A stretch of DNA of 64,000 bases from Spirometra erinaceieuropaei (GCA_902702965.1 CACRXP010000021.1:1517791-1581790); one strand, 5' to 3'; positions 11,448 to 24,415 are shown, counted from the stretch's first letter. The notes: a model not told the origin generated them from the sequence alone. Numbers and translations are program-made.

Positions 11448-14400
11448 CAGAATAAATGAATGACTGCGTGACTCTGTAGGTTAGGCAGTTTACCGCATTC
11501 TCTGACACCTCGCCAAGTGCATCAATTGCCACAATGTTCCGGTAAATGCAAGTAAAATTAAACAAAAACGATGCCCGCACATGCATGCAGTGTGGAGAAC
11601 TGACCAGGCTTCCAAGATAACGATGGAAAGGGAAAATTGTTAGCTGGAAAAAAGATGGATGCTTTTACGTAAGAAAACGACTTCTTTCTTGTGTCGTTTG
11701 GTTCTTCATGTAGAAGATGATGTTGCCTAATCTCATGATTTTCGGTCTAGCTAGCTATGTAGTATCCCATTTTCTACTAACCTTCTTAACTTTACTTTAA
11801 ATCGTGAGTTGATGGTCCACATTACGCACAAACATTATGTTCAACATTTTCGTCGACATTGTTCATTGCTTCGCCACTTTTCTGTCATGCATCTATTGAA
11901 TTCTAGCTTTAAATAATATAAAACAATCCGGCAGTTGAAGACTTGCGGTTCTTGACACGCGCTGTCATAGGTTTTAAAAACTGTCATGCAAACGTATTTT
12001 TGTGAACTAAGCATGTTCAGGCAATTAATAGTAGTCACGATGCCTCAGACTTCAAATAAGCCTTTCCTGACAAACGCCACTGTTTTGATATATTGAAAAA
12101 ATACTTGAAATATTTTTCAAAATCCTTCATTAAAATTCACTTTCAACATGGGAGCAGATGAAAACCTACCGTGTGAAAATATATCCAGTGGACGAAAGAG
12201 CATTCTATTACTCTCGCCCTACTATATGAAACAGGTCAATAATGTTTCAGTTATAATTAAATGCGTGATTGATGCCGGCATTGGGAAAGCGAGCAATGTA
12301 AATATCAACCGAAGTTGACAACGTTGGCAAATTTGTATGTTAATTTTTATTTTACAATACGAAAATGGATACTTCTATCGAAAACTAAAGTTGAAAATAA
12401 AATTCAAGATAAAAGTGGAAAGACCCGAGTGGAAGGCAAAAAGGCGTTTCAAACTTATTACCCAAGCCTAGCTGAAAGCTTCTTAGATAGAACCATTTTG
12501 TTTTTGTTGGAAAACGTAGACAAATCACTGAACAACTGGTAGGCAAACTAGACACAGGGCAAGTCTCGGAAGGTATCACAGTAGTCTAACGTCAAGCCTG
12601 TTAAGACAGTTGCCAAAGATATTTGTTTTGTTCTGTAAAATTGTCAATGAGTGCCAAAAACTTTTGTTCGATGTGGTAAGGGGGACTTCATTGACTGTTT
12701 TTACTTCATTTGAAGTTGTCGGCCAACCTCGTCTATCCCAGTGCCAGCCACCAGATGTTCAAATTTGCGTTAAGTTTATCCATTTATGGATTCAGCTTGT
12801 CATTGCGCTGGTCAAGATCTGCTCCCTCTCACAGCGTCTCATGGCACCATTAGTTATTTAAAGTCAACGTCCATCAAATAGGCCAAAACATGGGGCTTCT
12901 TGAATTAAGCTTTTCTAAAATGAGACTTTTACTTAAGGACATTTATGTCTTACCTACACTAAGCGACCGCCGACTCCGATGCATATTATGTAGGTTAGCT
13001 TTCTTGAGATTGTGCCGATACATTTGCGGCGAAAGTTTAGCCAATTTTATTAAGTCAAAAGTCGCCTGCCGAACGAAAACCTGAATACGTTATTGCAAGG
13101 AATTTGTTCGGCAATTCTCGTTCTGTTAGTTTAGTAATAACATAAGGAGTTTCATGAAAATTTTTGTATAGAAAAATGTATACAGCCCCTTCCCAAATTA
13201 ACCTCAATAAACGAGAGTCATGAAATGTTTTTCGAGGAGTCGCTAAACTGTACTCTATACTTTTAAATCAGAAACGTAGATGTAAAATCCCCTGTTAGCG
13301 GGCAAAACATATGTTTCCTGGAAAGATTGGTGTAAAGCTCTTTTGGCCTTCCTATGAGAAGTTATAAGTTTAATATATCCCTTTTATGGTCTTATTTAGT
13401 GATATTATGAAAGGAAAATCCCGACGACTGGACATGCGTTATCTCGTGAACTCTGAATTACATAAAGTGATTAGGAACATCGGTTGGACAAAATATGCAA
13501 TCTTTTGCACATATGCCTCGCTTCGGAACTGTTCCCCGTTTACATAGGCTTTTAATTACTTTGAAGACGACCTAAAACTCATTATTCAACCTACAGAGTT
13601 TCCCCTGTACAAATGCTCTTTATTATATACAATAGCCTAAATAAAAACTAGTTTATATCTAAGTCTCCAAAATTAAAGGTTCCAGGGAAACTAGGTTCTC
13701 CTTTCGTGTAGCCAAGCTCAAATGAACGTCTTCCTTGGTTTCTTTGATAGGCCGTTCTTTTTCAGAGTTACGATGGCGGCACTGTATGATGAAATTTCTT
13801 GTGACATGAGGACTTTCTGTTCATAGTTTTCAAAGATGCCCGTTTTAAGCCTTTTCTGATTCAAGTTTCATCCGAACAAAAGCGACTTGTGTTATGAAGC
13901 TGCATTTACTAGCATGTAAATTTTAGTTTCCTTTTACATATGCATAACGATATGCCTGCGTTCACTCTTAATTATATCGTACTCCCAAGGAAAACAGCGA
14001 ACGAAGGCATAATGTAAACGTTTTGGTGTGCGTCTTGTATCGCGATGTATTCAGCCAAGCAAGGTCCCAAATCGTCATTTTACTGCTCTTTTGAGGGATG
14101 TCGACAGAAATAGGCAAACTCTCATCATCATCAGCAGCAGCAGCAACATTTTTGTAGGTTGCTGTTGACATATTGCCACGTTTTTAACCTAACGCTAATA
14201 AATATCAATATTTTTTGCGTGCTTAAAATTTCTGCTTTTTGCATAACAACGGGACCCACTTCAGGCCTGGTCTCATCACACGGCTATTTTGATGGTCATT
14301 TGAAACCCAAGGCGTCGCTCTGAAGTACAATAGATGGTACGACTTCTGAAATCCTGTGATCTAAATTCAAAATATGTTGACCACTGTTAACCTCTCTTAT

Positions 14401-15052
14401 TAGATCCATTTCAAACAATTAATCTCTTTTTTCGAGGGTGGATATGTTTCGGTATTGTTTTATTTAACAAAAGCATGATATAGTAGATTTGCGATTTCAT
14501 GATATGTCGACCGAAATTCTAAAATATGTTTTCAGTTTCAAGAGATTACTTAGGTAGGGTTGCAATAGTTATTGTCACGCTGGATAATCCTGAAATAGTT
14601 CAGTCACTCCAGTGCGGATTTTTGGATGAGCTGTCTGCACAAACTACACCCTGTGAAACGTGACTACTTATGCAATATGATTTTTCACCAGTGGTGTTCG
14701 ATGGCCTTGTAAATTTAACTGTATGTCGTTGAATGCATGCGCAGAAATACTCTCTTTCCTATTTGTTTTGTAGCAAGGCATGTATTCCTTAAATTCTCCG
14801 CTTTCAGAGAGAGTTTCTTTAGGTTTTACAAACTTTTATCTCCAAAATTCGTTTCGTCTCATCTCCCATTACACCTGTATTTAAGCCTTCTAAACTATAT
14901 TCTGTTCACATTCCTTCGAAGGAATAATATACATTATATTGCACTGTTGGGAAGGCGCTATATATAAACAAATTGTACAACAGATGAAGACCAGGTTGTA
15001 TGCTTCATAAATATCACAAATAACTATGCAGACTCGAAGCCAGATAGATGGC
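11448..15052 (+). repeat. Direct duplication, copy 2 (starts at assembly gap)
   Basis: Collinear with 8,400-11,119, but about 885 bp longer. Two insertions explain the difference: about 31 bp near 12,493-12,523 and about 858 bp at 13,161-14,018. After 15,052 the sequence continues into DNA not present in copy 1, because copy 1 ends at the gap. The triplet tract at 14,120-14,146 differs in composition (tcatcatcatcagcagcag) from its partner at about 10,195-10,216. Confidence 0.95.
13161..14018. mobile_element. Insertion present in copy 2 only (candidate non-autonomous element, about 858 bp)
   Basis: Copy 1 reads continuously across this site (around 10,079-10,086). Copy 2 has extra DNA bounded by atgaaaa (13,154-13,160) and atgtaaa (14,012-14,018), a possible 7-bp target-site duplication with one mismatch. 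I see no ORF with a domain, no clear terminal inverted repeat and no poly(A) end, so the class is unknown. A short stretch (about 13,210-13,270) resembles 5,925-5,985, which favours a repeat. The alternative is a deletion in copy 1 between short microhomologies. Confidence 0.55.
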
Positions 15053-18000
15053 CGTGTCAGGGTCTTCAGAATCGCATAATTAGAAAATTTTTCAAACAAA
15101 ACTTTTGAAAAGCACGGATGGAATTTTATTTACAAATTCCGATTTTCAGTAATTGATATTTTGTATTATCAAAGAGTGTTATAATCTTAATTAATGGTGG
15201 TTTAAGTCATCTCACTAAGAATCTCAAGGTGCAAACAGATATATGAGGAATGTCCATTACGTGCTGATAAGTTTCTTTAACGAGCCACAATTAGCTGCAG
15301 CAAGCGTTGTACACATAGGACAATTATCGACAGGAGGCCATTCGTACATGTCATAGGCGATATTTTCAATAAGTTCGTTTTCGGTCAAATTACTAAAGGT
15401 TGGACAGTACCTAGAAACACGCATGTCAAAGAAGGAGGTCACCAACAAACAAAATAACTATTATGATACTTGGACACTAAAAAGACACCCGTAAAACTAT
15501 TCACACGTGTAGTTGTCAGCAATGCTTTCACTGGCAAAGGACCGTAATAAAGTCAGAAACTAGATGTGGAAAGTCCTATTGTTAAATAGTATGCTAGTCA
15601 GTAACCTTTTCTCACACAGCGTTCACTCGTGGGACAAGAACTTATTTTCAGACATATCTATGAAGATGGTCCAAATATTCGTTTGCGAGAAGTGCAATTG
15701 TTTATGGCACATATTCTGCCAGGCACGAGTTCTGGGAAATGTCGACGCTTGCTAGCTTAAACAGCCAGCATATTTTGTAAGCTTTCAATCCAGGGACCCG
15801 AATCGGGATATTATAAAGTGCCTTTGGCTCCAACGACATTTACCGATGTAGAACGGATGTCATAATTTATTGTGATAGAGTTTTAGATCAGAGCCAAAAA
15901 GAAGAATGTGTTTTTTAAAATAAGACATAAAAATCTAGTTCAAGTAACAAGTAACAACAAGCCTATTCACCTGTGCCTTCCGGTCAATTCTTATTCCTTC
16001 AACATCTCAGACCTCAATCTTACTAAATGCATTTTTTACTTGGTAACGGATACCGTTACATAACAAACGAATCTTTACAGTGCAAGAAAAATTCACATTC
16101 TAGTATGGGCAATTACCTGAGCACTGACATCGCGTATTTGTTATAACCGTCATGAGTAATGGTCATTTGTTTTTACGCACTAGCCTCTGCTGTGTACTGT
16201 CATATTTTGTCTCCGTGAATAAACAATTAATGCACCTGCTTTTAATTTTCTCACATTCACTAAGGTAAAAGATAACTGGGAAAATGCCCAGGTCTTTCAT
16301 TTAAAATGTTCCCACATTTTATTTTCATACAAGAAGACAGGTACGGGGTCGGTATGTCTCTGGATTACGGAGATGTTTCTACGAACTGTATAGAATATTA
16401 CAAGTTACTTGACCTTCCTTATTTTCGAATGCTTTTGTGCTGGGCTGTGACAAAAATCACTTGGTGAGTTTGTGATAACAACTTTATCGGAGGTAAATGA
16501 CATACTGTTTTCCCTAAATTCCAATGCGTTGGCTGTGAAGCATGAAAATGAACCATAAAATTTCGGACCAGCGAAGGTTTATGCAAATATTTTTTGGCAG
16601 CTTCCGTTATCGAGTTCTGGAATTCAGTCGAAGCAGTTTTCATTTAAATGTTACGTGCTTCATCATGCACTTCTTCACCCGAAAAGTTCAAAAGGCCGCT
16701 TGATCAACATTTTCGTGAAATTAACTTTATGAAATCTCCAATCAAGTTTGTGCGCATAAATAGCTGATGATCTCTTGCACATCTCTTGACTCGGACAATA
16801 GAGGAACACTCAACAGTTCCAATAAAATCTGCTCGAGTGATCGAGACTGAGATATGAATTGAATAACCCATATTAATGGTTGCCGTTAGTGACAAAGGAT
16901 TTAGGTTGACAAAAGCGTTTAACCAAATTGTTTACTTCATAACCTATGAGCAGAGCTTGTGATTTAATCTGCATTTGTCTGATTTAGCAACAGGCAGAAC
17001 TGCTTAGCACGTTATTAACAAAAACTTTCATTGGATAAGCTATGATGTTATTTTCACTTATAGCTAGATCTCACAAGTGAGAAAGTGGATGGGAACAAGA
17101 TCAGCAGTAAATGGCGCAGCGTCTAAAGTCATTACTGCCAAATAGCAACTGCTACTAAAACTTAGGATATAATTGATTGGGTCACTGTTCAGTTTCCCAG
17201 CAGAATTTACAGTGCGAACGATCCCACGCCTTGTCTTCCTCCTGTCAAGTGCAGTTATCCTGCCGACTGGAAAGGGAACGCGTGAATCTTCTCTTGGGTT
17301 TCAACGGCGATTTTACGTGCTTCGCTGCTCTGTCGTATTTAAGGACAATCGACGCAAACGTTGCGGTGCTCCAATGCCGACGGTCGACGTTTTCCTATTT
17401 TGTCTTAACTCATGCTGTGAAGGCATGCGAGCGCATTCGCCATTTCTCCACGCTCATAGTTAAACAGAAACAGCTTCTGTCCTGTCTGGTCCTTTGTTTG
17501 TTAACCGAGGAGTCCACCCTTTAGAGAAAACCTCGGTCGTATTTATCTGCGCCTGGTCGAAATTCGACGCACACTGCCAAACAGTTATGGCAGCTGGTTA
17601 AGTAATGTACGAGTATCTTTTCACTGAATCGTCTTACTTATCCAGACTACCCTAAACTCCATCCCACCCTCAAATCTCCTTTAATCCTACCAGTATACGC
17701 TGAAAAAAAACATATGTATTGCATTTTGCAATTTGTTTCTATTCTAACCATCCAAGTGAGAAATCACACCCCTTGTGTGCATTTCGCCTGACAGTGTGTT
17801 AAAACCGCATGAAAGGTTCTTGAGTACAATTCGAGAATTCCGAAGAACCTTCCATCCTTCACTGATATTTTGGGATATATGCTTATCCAATTTTATGCAC
17901 TATTTCGGACTATAAACGACCGCATATGACCTTTAGCTTAAAGGGAGCAAGATTGGATGCAATTCAAAAATTGTCATTTGTTCGTCCATCAAGAACAGAT

Positions 18001-18965
18001 CATTTATAGATGAGCTCAGCCATGCCGTTCATGACTAAATATCTGTCCGCAAATTGGGGCAACAGCGGGAAATAACTTTTGCAAATTTGAAATTCACATA
18101 AAAACGGGGAATGTCTCAGGACAACATTCCACCTGTTTTTTGAAAAATATATACCGTTGCTTTTTACTTTTTCATACATATTTGCATACGAAAAATGTTC
18201 TTTCATTTGTTTGACGAGCCAAGTACCCAATCTTTTTATGTACGAGCATACATATTCGTAATAATATAAATTATTCCTAGCATCAATATGATAAGACGGC
18301 GAGAGCCATCTCCTTACGGGATTTAGAGAAAAAGTAACGATCGTGTATATTTCTGTAAATAGCTTACTCAATTTCAGTCAGTAATTTAGGGTCTTTAGGC
18401 AGTGATGTATCCAGTACGCAGAATCGGCTAGGGATTCCTATGGTGTTCGAATTCCCAGGCCAGTCACTTTGACTAAAATTTTCAGTCGCCCATAAGACAA
18501 AGATTGCATCCCACGTGAGTCTGCCCACGAATCGCGAGTTCCTTTAGGGCGCTTTTCGTTCCTACTTCGCGGCCGAGGAAGTCATTCGTTGCATTTGACT
18601 CTCGAGCCTTCTTTTGATTGGAAAAGCTGCAAAAGTCATAGACAATAATTTGTGACAGTTGATGAAGCATGCATCGGACAACCTCGTCTCTTCATGTTCT
18701 TATTTCGCGTAACTATTGCATCCCCCTGCAATCTTAGCAGCGCCAAAATGGATTTTATTGGCGGTGGGTTTGGGCCCAAAATCCAGGGCAGCAGTTGCAG
18801 TTATTTCAGATCTGCTTTTAGATGTTTATGTATCCGCGCTGCCCGCACCAGTTTTTATGATTATCTGCAGATAAGATATACCTGCCTAGTTTAATTTCCA
18901 AGGAAAATAATGTTCGAACCTGGAGCACATTATTCAGAACAGACCTTTTTCAGGTTTGGCCCTAA
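15053..18965. other. Unassigned non-coding DNA
   Basis: The longest frames here are two overlapping ones at 17,173-17,524 in different phases and one at 18,000-18,371 on the minus strand. None shows a family motif, signal peptide or splice-consistent structure that I can defend. The segment 17,200-17,560 is GC-richer than its flanks and may be an unrecognised repeat. Confidence 0.45.
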
Positions 18966-18969
18966 AGTT

Positions 18970-19190
18970 GATATGAGTATTTGAGCTGAATCCATCAGCG
19001 ACTGTGGAATAAGTGCTTAATATGCACGGGCTGCCAACAGACAACCAGCATTGTGCAATTATGCACTTTTTACCATATGAACAGCACAGGTAATAGCTGA
19101 AAGTCCAAACACGCTTGTTTCACCGATCGTGTGCCGCTACCTGACGCAAGTGCGAGGAGTTCGGCTCATTTGTTGGTACCCCAGCCTTCC
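18970..19190 (+). repeat. Dispersed repeat family R, copy 2
   Basis: The first half (ttgatatgagtatttgagct, then atccatcagc) matches 41,722-41,820. The second half (acacgcttgtttcac, then the tgacgca block) matches 7,285-7,365. This copy therefore bridges the two partial ones and defines a unit of at least 220 bp. Confidence 0.55.
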
Positions 19191-19194
19191 TTTG

Positions 19195-20315
19195 TTTAGG
19201 GGCCGTATTTCGAGGACATTATCCGCCTGTAACTTCTAAGTGAGGTTTGTTCGCCATTCCAATTGAGTGACCACCAGGGTCTTCAAAGACTCCTTCAATA
19301 ATATTTTTACACTGTGATATGTTCGGTTGGCTTCTTTCGGTCTTTCCACTGGGGGGCTGTTCGGTCCGTCTCACGAACTTCTGTGTGTATAATTTAGCCC
19401 GAGCATATCTACTGTTATTCAAATCTGCCCTCATGCATCCCCTAGCACTGCATTGTATATGCAATAAAGGATGCAAACAAAACTGATTTTTGTGTTTTTT
19501 ATAATTTGATACACTCCGAAGATATAATCGGTTTTTCGCACATCATCGACACCAGAAAACCAATAGTATTGCCATAACTGAGGACATTTAATAAGTGGAG
19601 CCGGTAATCCCATTTTGCCTTAGTTAGGATTTGTATCAGGAACCTCGTAGTCATAATTGGTTTAAAGTGCTCGACCCTCTGCAATTGGACAAAACCAACG
19701 CTGAATTTTGAATATATGATCACACATCTGGTTATGTACGTATCGCAGAGGTCTAAGGCGAGAGTGAGACTCTGGCTACCACGGCCGAATGGAAAAAGAT
19801 GAACGCCAGTTGGGGGGATTGTTTTTTCTGCACAGAAATGGCGGGGACACTGGAAGGAGTCGGCAGCTAAGGGTACGTTCCTCCTGTGTCAGGAGAGCCA
19901 CGTCCCAAGTGTCAATCATGGAATGCGTCTGTACCAAACAACTGGGGAAGGGGCTGGAATTTGGAAAGCGCCCCTAGCGCCAGGCGAGCTGCGTCCCAAG
20001 TGTGTCAGCCAGAAAATGCGTCAAAGTGTCTTAAGCCAGGGCACTTCTGACTCGGCCTTGAATCTGATTGGCGAGTTGGTAAGCCGGGTGGGGGACACCC
20101 GGGCAGCCCTTGTGCGCACGTGCAGACACTCGTGAGAAGCCCAGCGTTGCGACAGGGGCTTGGAGTAGGGCCACTCCATGCCTATCAGGGAAATATCGTC
20201 TGACATTTTGTTGGACAGATTCGTAACACAATGCAGAAAGCGCTCAACCCATCGATGTACCTTATAAGTGATTCCACTTGATGTGAGAATGACTTCAATA
20301 ACATTCACATCAGTC
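19195..20315. other. Unassigned DNA with a GC-rich block
   Basis: 19,790-20,160 is GC-rich and contains two related stretches (cgtcccaagtgtcaatcatg at 19,901 and cgtcccaagtgtgtcagcca at 19,993), an imperfect direct repeat about 92 bp apart. The minus-strand frame at 20,021-20,317 has no recognisable domain. Confidence 0.4.
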
Positions 20316-20319
20316 AATG

Positions 20320-20405
20320 TAGCTAGTAAGGTACATGAGGTTGTTTTTTGCCGTTGCGATGGAGAGTGCTTGAGCTATGAATCCAAGGAAGTGAGTGCGT
20401 ACCCA
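20320..20405 (+). repeat. Short dispersed repeat (pair with 21,255-21,335)
   Basis: A T-run followed by gcgatggagagtgct and an a-tccaagga block matches tcgatggagagtgttc and its following block at 21,280-21,330 in the same orientation. Class unknown. Confidence 0.35.
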
Positions 20406-21254
20406 GTTCAAGAATCTTCGGTAGACCGTAAAACAGTCTCATTAGACTTTTGGTGGAATTAACAAGTACAAACCTGTATTACTAATTACAGCAAGCATCC
20501 TTATCCGGGTGGAATTGTGCCTATTCCTTCAGGATTTAAAAAGCGGTATAGTAGGTTTTGCAGGATTTATAAGCACTGAAAAACATCCTAGCTCAGCTTC
20601 GGTAGTCTGACACTAGTAGGTGGCTGTTTATAGGGAAAACGAGCATTGGCCATTAAGCGTGACACTCTCAAAGGCCGGCTTATCATCATTGTTTAGCGCA
20701 TTAGCTCCCTGATACTATTCGTGCCGAGGATAATTTGATTAAAATTTTTTAACGACCCTTCAAAACGCATGTCACCTCGAATTTGCGCTTATTGAAGAAC
20801 GTTTATTCATTTATATGGGCTATAACGGCAGCAATTTTTTCTCTGGGAAAAACTGCCGTCATTGATTGCGTGCCGTAGGTGACCCTACTCATCGTTTTTG
20901 AGCAAACGCGCGGAAAATCTTTGATAAAGTTAATGTGGTCCAATTTTCACACATTAATGACCCAACTAAAAATAAACGCTTCTACTTAGTTGCTCAGAAA
21001 GGGCGACTTTGTGCAGAATGCATAAGTGCAGTAAACGCGCAAATTTCATCCCAAATAAGTAAATCCCATTTGTAGGAAACTAACTGGCTGTCCTGCCAAC
21101 AACCGCATAAACAGAATAGCTGACACAAAAGAACCTTTACAGTTTTTTTCAGAGTTCTTCACAGACTCTGGTCTTTTATGAATATGTGCCAAAATGCAGT
21201 GCAGTCGATTCCCGAATTTGCATGGGAGTTATTTGTTGGTTATGGCTGGACCGG
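20406..21254. other. Unassigned non-coding DNA
   Basis: No frame of note and no repeat recognised. Confidence 0.4.
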
Positions 21255-21335
21255 GCAAGGATATTTTTTTGCACTTTCGATGGAGAGTGTTCAGGATTAG
21301 AACTCAAGCAAGGCTACTTGACAGGAGTCTAATCA
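21255..21335 (+). repeat. Short dispersed repeat (pair with 20,320-20,405)
   Basis: Partner of the preceding repeat. The shared core is atggagagtg with a T-run upstream. The similarity fades on both sides, so the element ends are not defined. Confidence 0.35.
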
Positions 21336-21889
21336 CCGACTAGGAAATTGAAATACGCTTTTCAAATTCAAACATGAACACACCGATCTCTTTGTAGTAG
21401 CATTAGTTTTATTTCATTATTATGTGTCGCGCCGTCGACTACGGAGCGTTCCATCTGCTGTCAAGGCCTCTTAGGAAAATCGGTGAATAATTTCTGATCT
21501 GGAAGGCCAAACGGATTTTTAGTGTGAAGCATCAGTAGGTTCGCAGAACTCAGGCAGTTAAATTCTCTGGTTTATTAAACTGGATACGACAGTTTTTTTC
21601 CCATTCCTACCCAAAACTTGAAATAAGAGAGACCTTGGGGACTTTTATTAATATAATGCATTCTCAGATGTTACTTTTATATAGAAAACGGTTTGGCCCA
21701 TGACGGAGGCTCACCCAAACATGAAACTCAATTGCTACGGAAGACAACCGTCCGTAAAGAAGGTCTGGGATAAACCTACTCAGGCCAAATAAAAATTTTT
21801 TACAATTAATCCACCCCTAAAAGTGACTCGGTGGGTGCAATTCTTACGCAGATGCCCACAAAGTGTATGAGAAACTAAAGGCGACTTGC
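21336..21889. other. Unassigned non-coding DNA
   Basis: No coding signal. The final bases lead into the shared PLE tail. Confidence 0.4.
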
Positions 21890-22279
21890 GCATTCATATG
21901 TATCCTAGACCATTGTTAACAATACTTCCGTCGCAATCGAAATTCTACATTACCTTTACATTGAAATTGTTTTCGAACAAGGCAGAGTTGACGAAACATG
22001 CGGGATTTAAGGACATCAGAAAATTTCGTGACCCCTTATTCAATTGCACACGGTCATAGCGTATTTATAAGACAGGACAAACTGTTCAATCAGAGATCGA
22101 CTATAAAGATGAAATGTGATAGGTAAAATAAAACATAAACTGTTGTTCTGATATGCTGGTGCGCATTGTGAGAGGAAAATGGGAGGGACGTTATTTAAGC
22201 GAACAAGTTCAGATTACAGTGAAAACCTGTCTGACGTGATTACAGCTGCAGCGCGCGTTACAGCAGTCAGTCATGTGAA

Positions 22280-22289
22280 GGGGGGGGGG
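22280..22289 (+). repeat. Poly(G) tract
   Basis: About ten consecutive G within the PLE-A tail. Element B has only scattered G-rich sequence at the matching place (36,770-36,790). Confidence 0.8.
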
Positions 22290-22339
22290 GGTAACTGAGA
22301 GGACGGGCATGGGCATGGGGTTACGTACATTATCGATGC

Positions 22340-23090
22340 TTACCACGGCAGCGCGAGGTTGATCACGTGATCCATCTGCTTACACAGTTCTCGTTTTCTC
22401 CTCTGTGTTGCAGCGGCCTCTTCAAAGCGCTGGAGGCTCCCAGACCTCGTCCGAAGTAAAACCGTTGGGTCTACTGTATGGCCCGTGTCCAATGGTTTCC
22501 TCGCTGGCGAATTTTTGGATACCTTCTTTTCCGCCCTTAGCAGGCATTTCGGCATGCATGGGTAGGGTTTCTTTAGTTAGCCCAACTAGAATAGCCGTTG
22601 TTGTGTTTATGAACGACAAGGAAGAGGCGGCGTTCGTCTGACCAGCCGTGCGTCGAAGTCGTCGCTTGATCCGTTTGACACATTATCACCTATGATGGCG
22701 ATACATATCGACGAATTTCTCCGGATACCTGTTTCCAAGAAAAACGCCCTGTACGAAACTGATTTCATCATCGACAGTATCTGAGGAACAGATTATGGCG
22801 GCTCTGTTGAACAGGCATAAAAATAACTTTCGTCTTCTATAAATTGGAACTAAGCTGAGGAAGGGCATGTATTCTCATTTCCAGGCGGTTTTTTGGTAGA
22901 CGTACAAGAACGGCTAAGAAAGGCAATGTGTTATTCTTCTTATTTTCGATGGTAAACTTGATCTTTGCATGTGTTTTGATCATGGCGTTAAGTAGTAATT
23001 TTCTGTCCCTTGGGTTTTTGACCACGACGAAAATGTCATCCACATATCGCACATAGAATGCAGTTCGCTGAATGTTTTTAACTAGTGTTC
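22340..23090 (-). pseudogene. PLE reverse transcriptase C-terminal half and endonuclease remnant (element A)
   Basis: FYVRYVDDIFVVVKN lies at about 23,060-23,015. The catalytic YVDD box is intact at 23,035-23,046. PFLAVLVRLPKNR follows, and in another frame LCLFNRAAIICSSD and then YPEKFVDMY (22,830-22,700). The last segment, LCKQMDHVINLALPW, ends at about 22,341 and is the typical PLE C-terminus. The GIY-YIG core expected between about 22,600 and 22,500 (as in B: KYIGQTQRQL) is absent, so an internal deletion has removed the nicking domain. At least two frameshifts separate the pieces. It cannot encode an active protein. Confidence 0.8.
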
Positions 23091-23099
23091 GCTCGAGGT

Positions 23100-24415
23100 T
23101 TGGCCTGGCCCATATGGACTACACATCCGTAGATTTGTCGATACAATTGTTCATTTTCTTTGTCTTCATTTCATTCGTGCCTGATGATTTTGAATATCAG
23201 TGTCGTACAGAGTGGCCATACAGAGAGAAAATATATCCTAACGTGTGGTGCGTTTCTCGACTGTAAGATAGCTGAGAACGAAGTCTGTGAAACACTAGGT
23301 CTGACACTAAAAACTTAAACGACCACTTGCGTGGTAAAACAGAAGATTGCCTGTTGAAGCTACTACTGCGAAAAAGAAAGATTTGCGTATCCTTAAAAAT
23401 TACAACTCCAAGGCAAGCAATGACCTATGTCTCTTTCGAAATGATATGATAATTAACATATCAACTTCATCTGACTTAAACCGACTGAAAAACCAGCTTT
23501 TGATTTTGCGAATGCTCAGTTGCGAAAACTTTCTAGCTTGTTGATACGGTCCACTAGAAAACCAAACCCATATACGTAACTGGCCTATAACAACGCAGCG
23601 CGGAAATAACCTGTCTAAGGAGAGGAAATGAACTCTGCCCAGACTTTGAGCAACTAACATGTTGCCAAAGAAAATATGCTTTTTGCGCAACGCGTTAGGT
23701 CAATGAGCAGAAATACAACGTCCGAGAAACACTAAAATTAACCGTCTGAATTTCCCCCATCATATTTAGTCAGTTTGTTTGTCCATTTTGCATCATGTTA
23801 CTAAATGTTGTGACTGTTTTTAATGCAGTTCTATGGATAGTCAGACAATTAAGCGTTTTTGGGACATTTTGGGATGCAGGTATTTGTTTTCATGGATGGG
23901 TCATATGTCACGGAGGGATAAATTGAGTTTCATAGGTGATGTCACCGTCCCACACACCGATACTAAAAGAAAGACGGCATTGAAAGCTATTGACGAAGCA
24001 TACGAGTGCAAAATCAGGGAACAAGTGGTCCCACAGAGTCCGGAGGAGTAGGCCTGTAAAATGGTGAAGCAGACTGTCAGCTAGTTTTTTGGGAAAACAA
24101 TTCCCACACAAAATACCAACAGTTCCCGTTTGCGCCACGCTGAGGGTTGAACTGCCCAATTCTGTTTTTAAGTCGCAGAATTTCTATAAGTCTGCCTTGT
24201 CTCCATAATACTGCAATTCATTCATTTAAGCCTAACCTTGTTTTGCAGAGACTTCTATGGGACATTATACTTCGGCACGTGTTCCATTATGCTAAACTTT
24301 ACCAACGTCTCTGCGATGTGTTGTTGTTTTCAAAGAACAAACTATCCCGTCAAAATACATACGTTGAAAGCTGGCAAAAATGCTGATTTTCAACAAGAAC
24401 TCAACGTGTATGTGA
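23100..24415. other. Unassigned non-coding DNA
   Basis: Short frames only. The 72-codon frame at 23,833-24,051 has an ATG and is GC-richer than its surroundings, but shows no domain. Confidence 0.4.

Larger units (their letters stand above)
21890..23095 (-). mobile_element. Penelope-like element A, 5'-truncated
   Basis: Read on the minus strand, the order is RT palm box, RT C-terminus, endonuclease tail and 3' flank. The whole block from about 22,690 down to 21,890 is collinear with 38,690-36,390 (element B), including the non-coding tail (for example gatgaaatgtgataggtaa at 22,109 versus gatgaaacgtgataggtaa at 36,601). The 5' truncation lies just upstream of the palm box. A poly(G) run interrupts the tail at 22,280-22,289. 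Confidence 0.8.

Noticed and set aside
10957..11586. 209-codon minus-strand frame and two plus-strand frames (11,093-11,459)
   Set aside because: Most of each frame is N; they exist only because the gap has no stops.
17173..17524. Two overlapping frames of 96 and 115 codons
   Set aside because: Different phases over the same DNA, no motif, no codon pattern favouring either.
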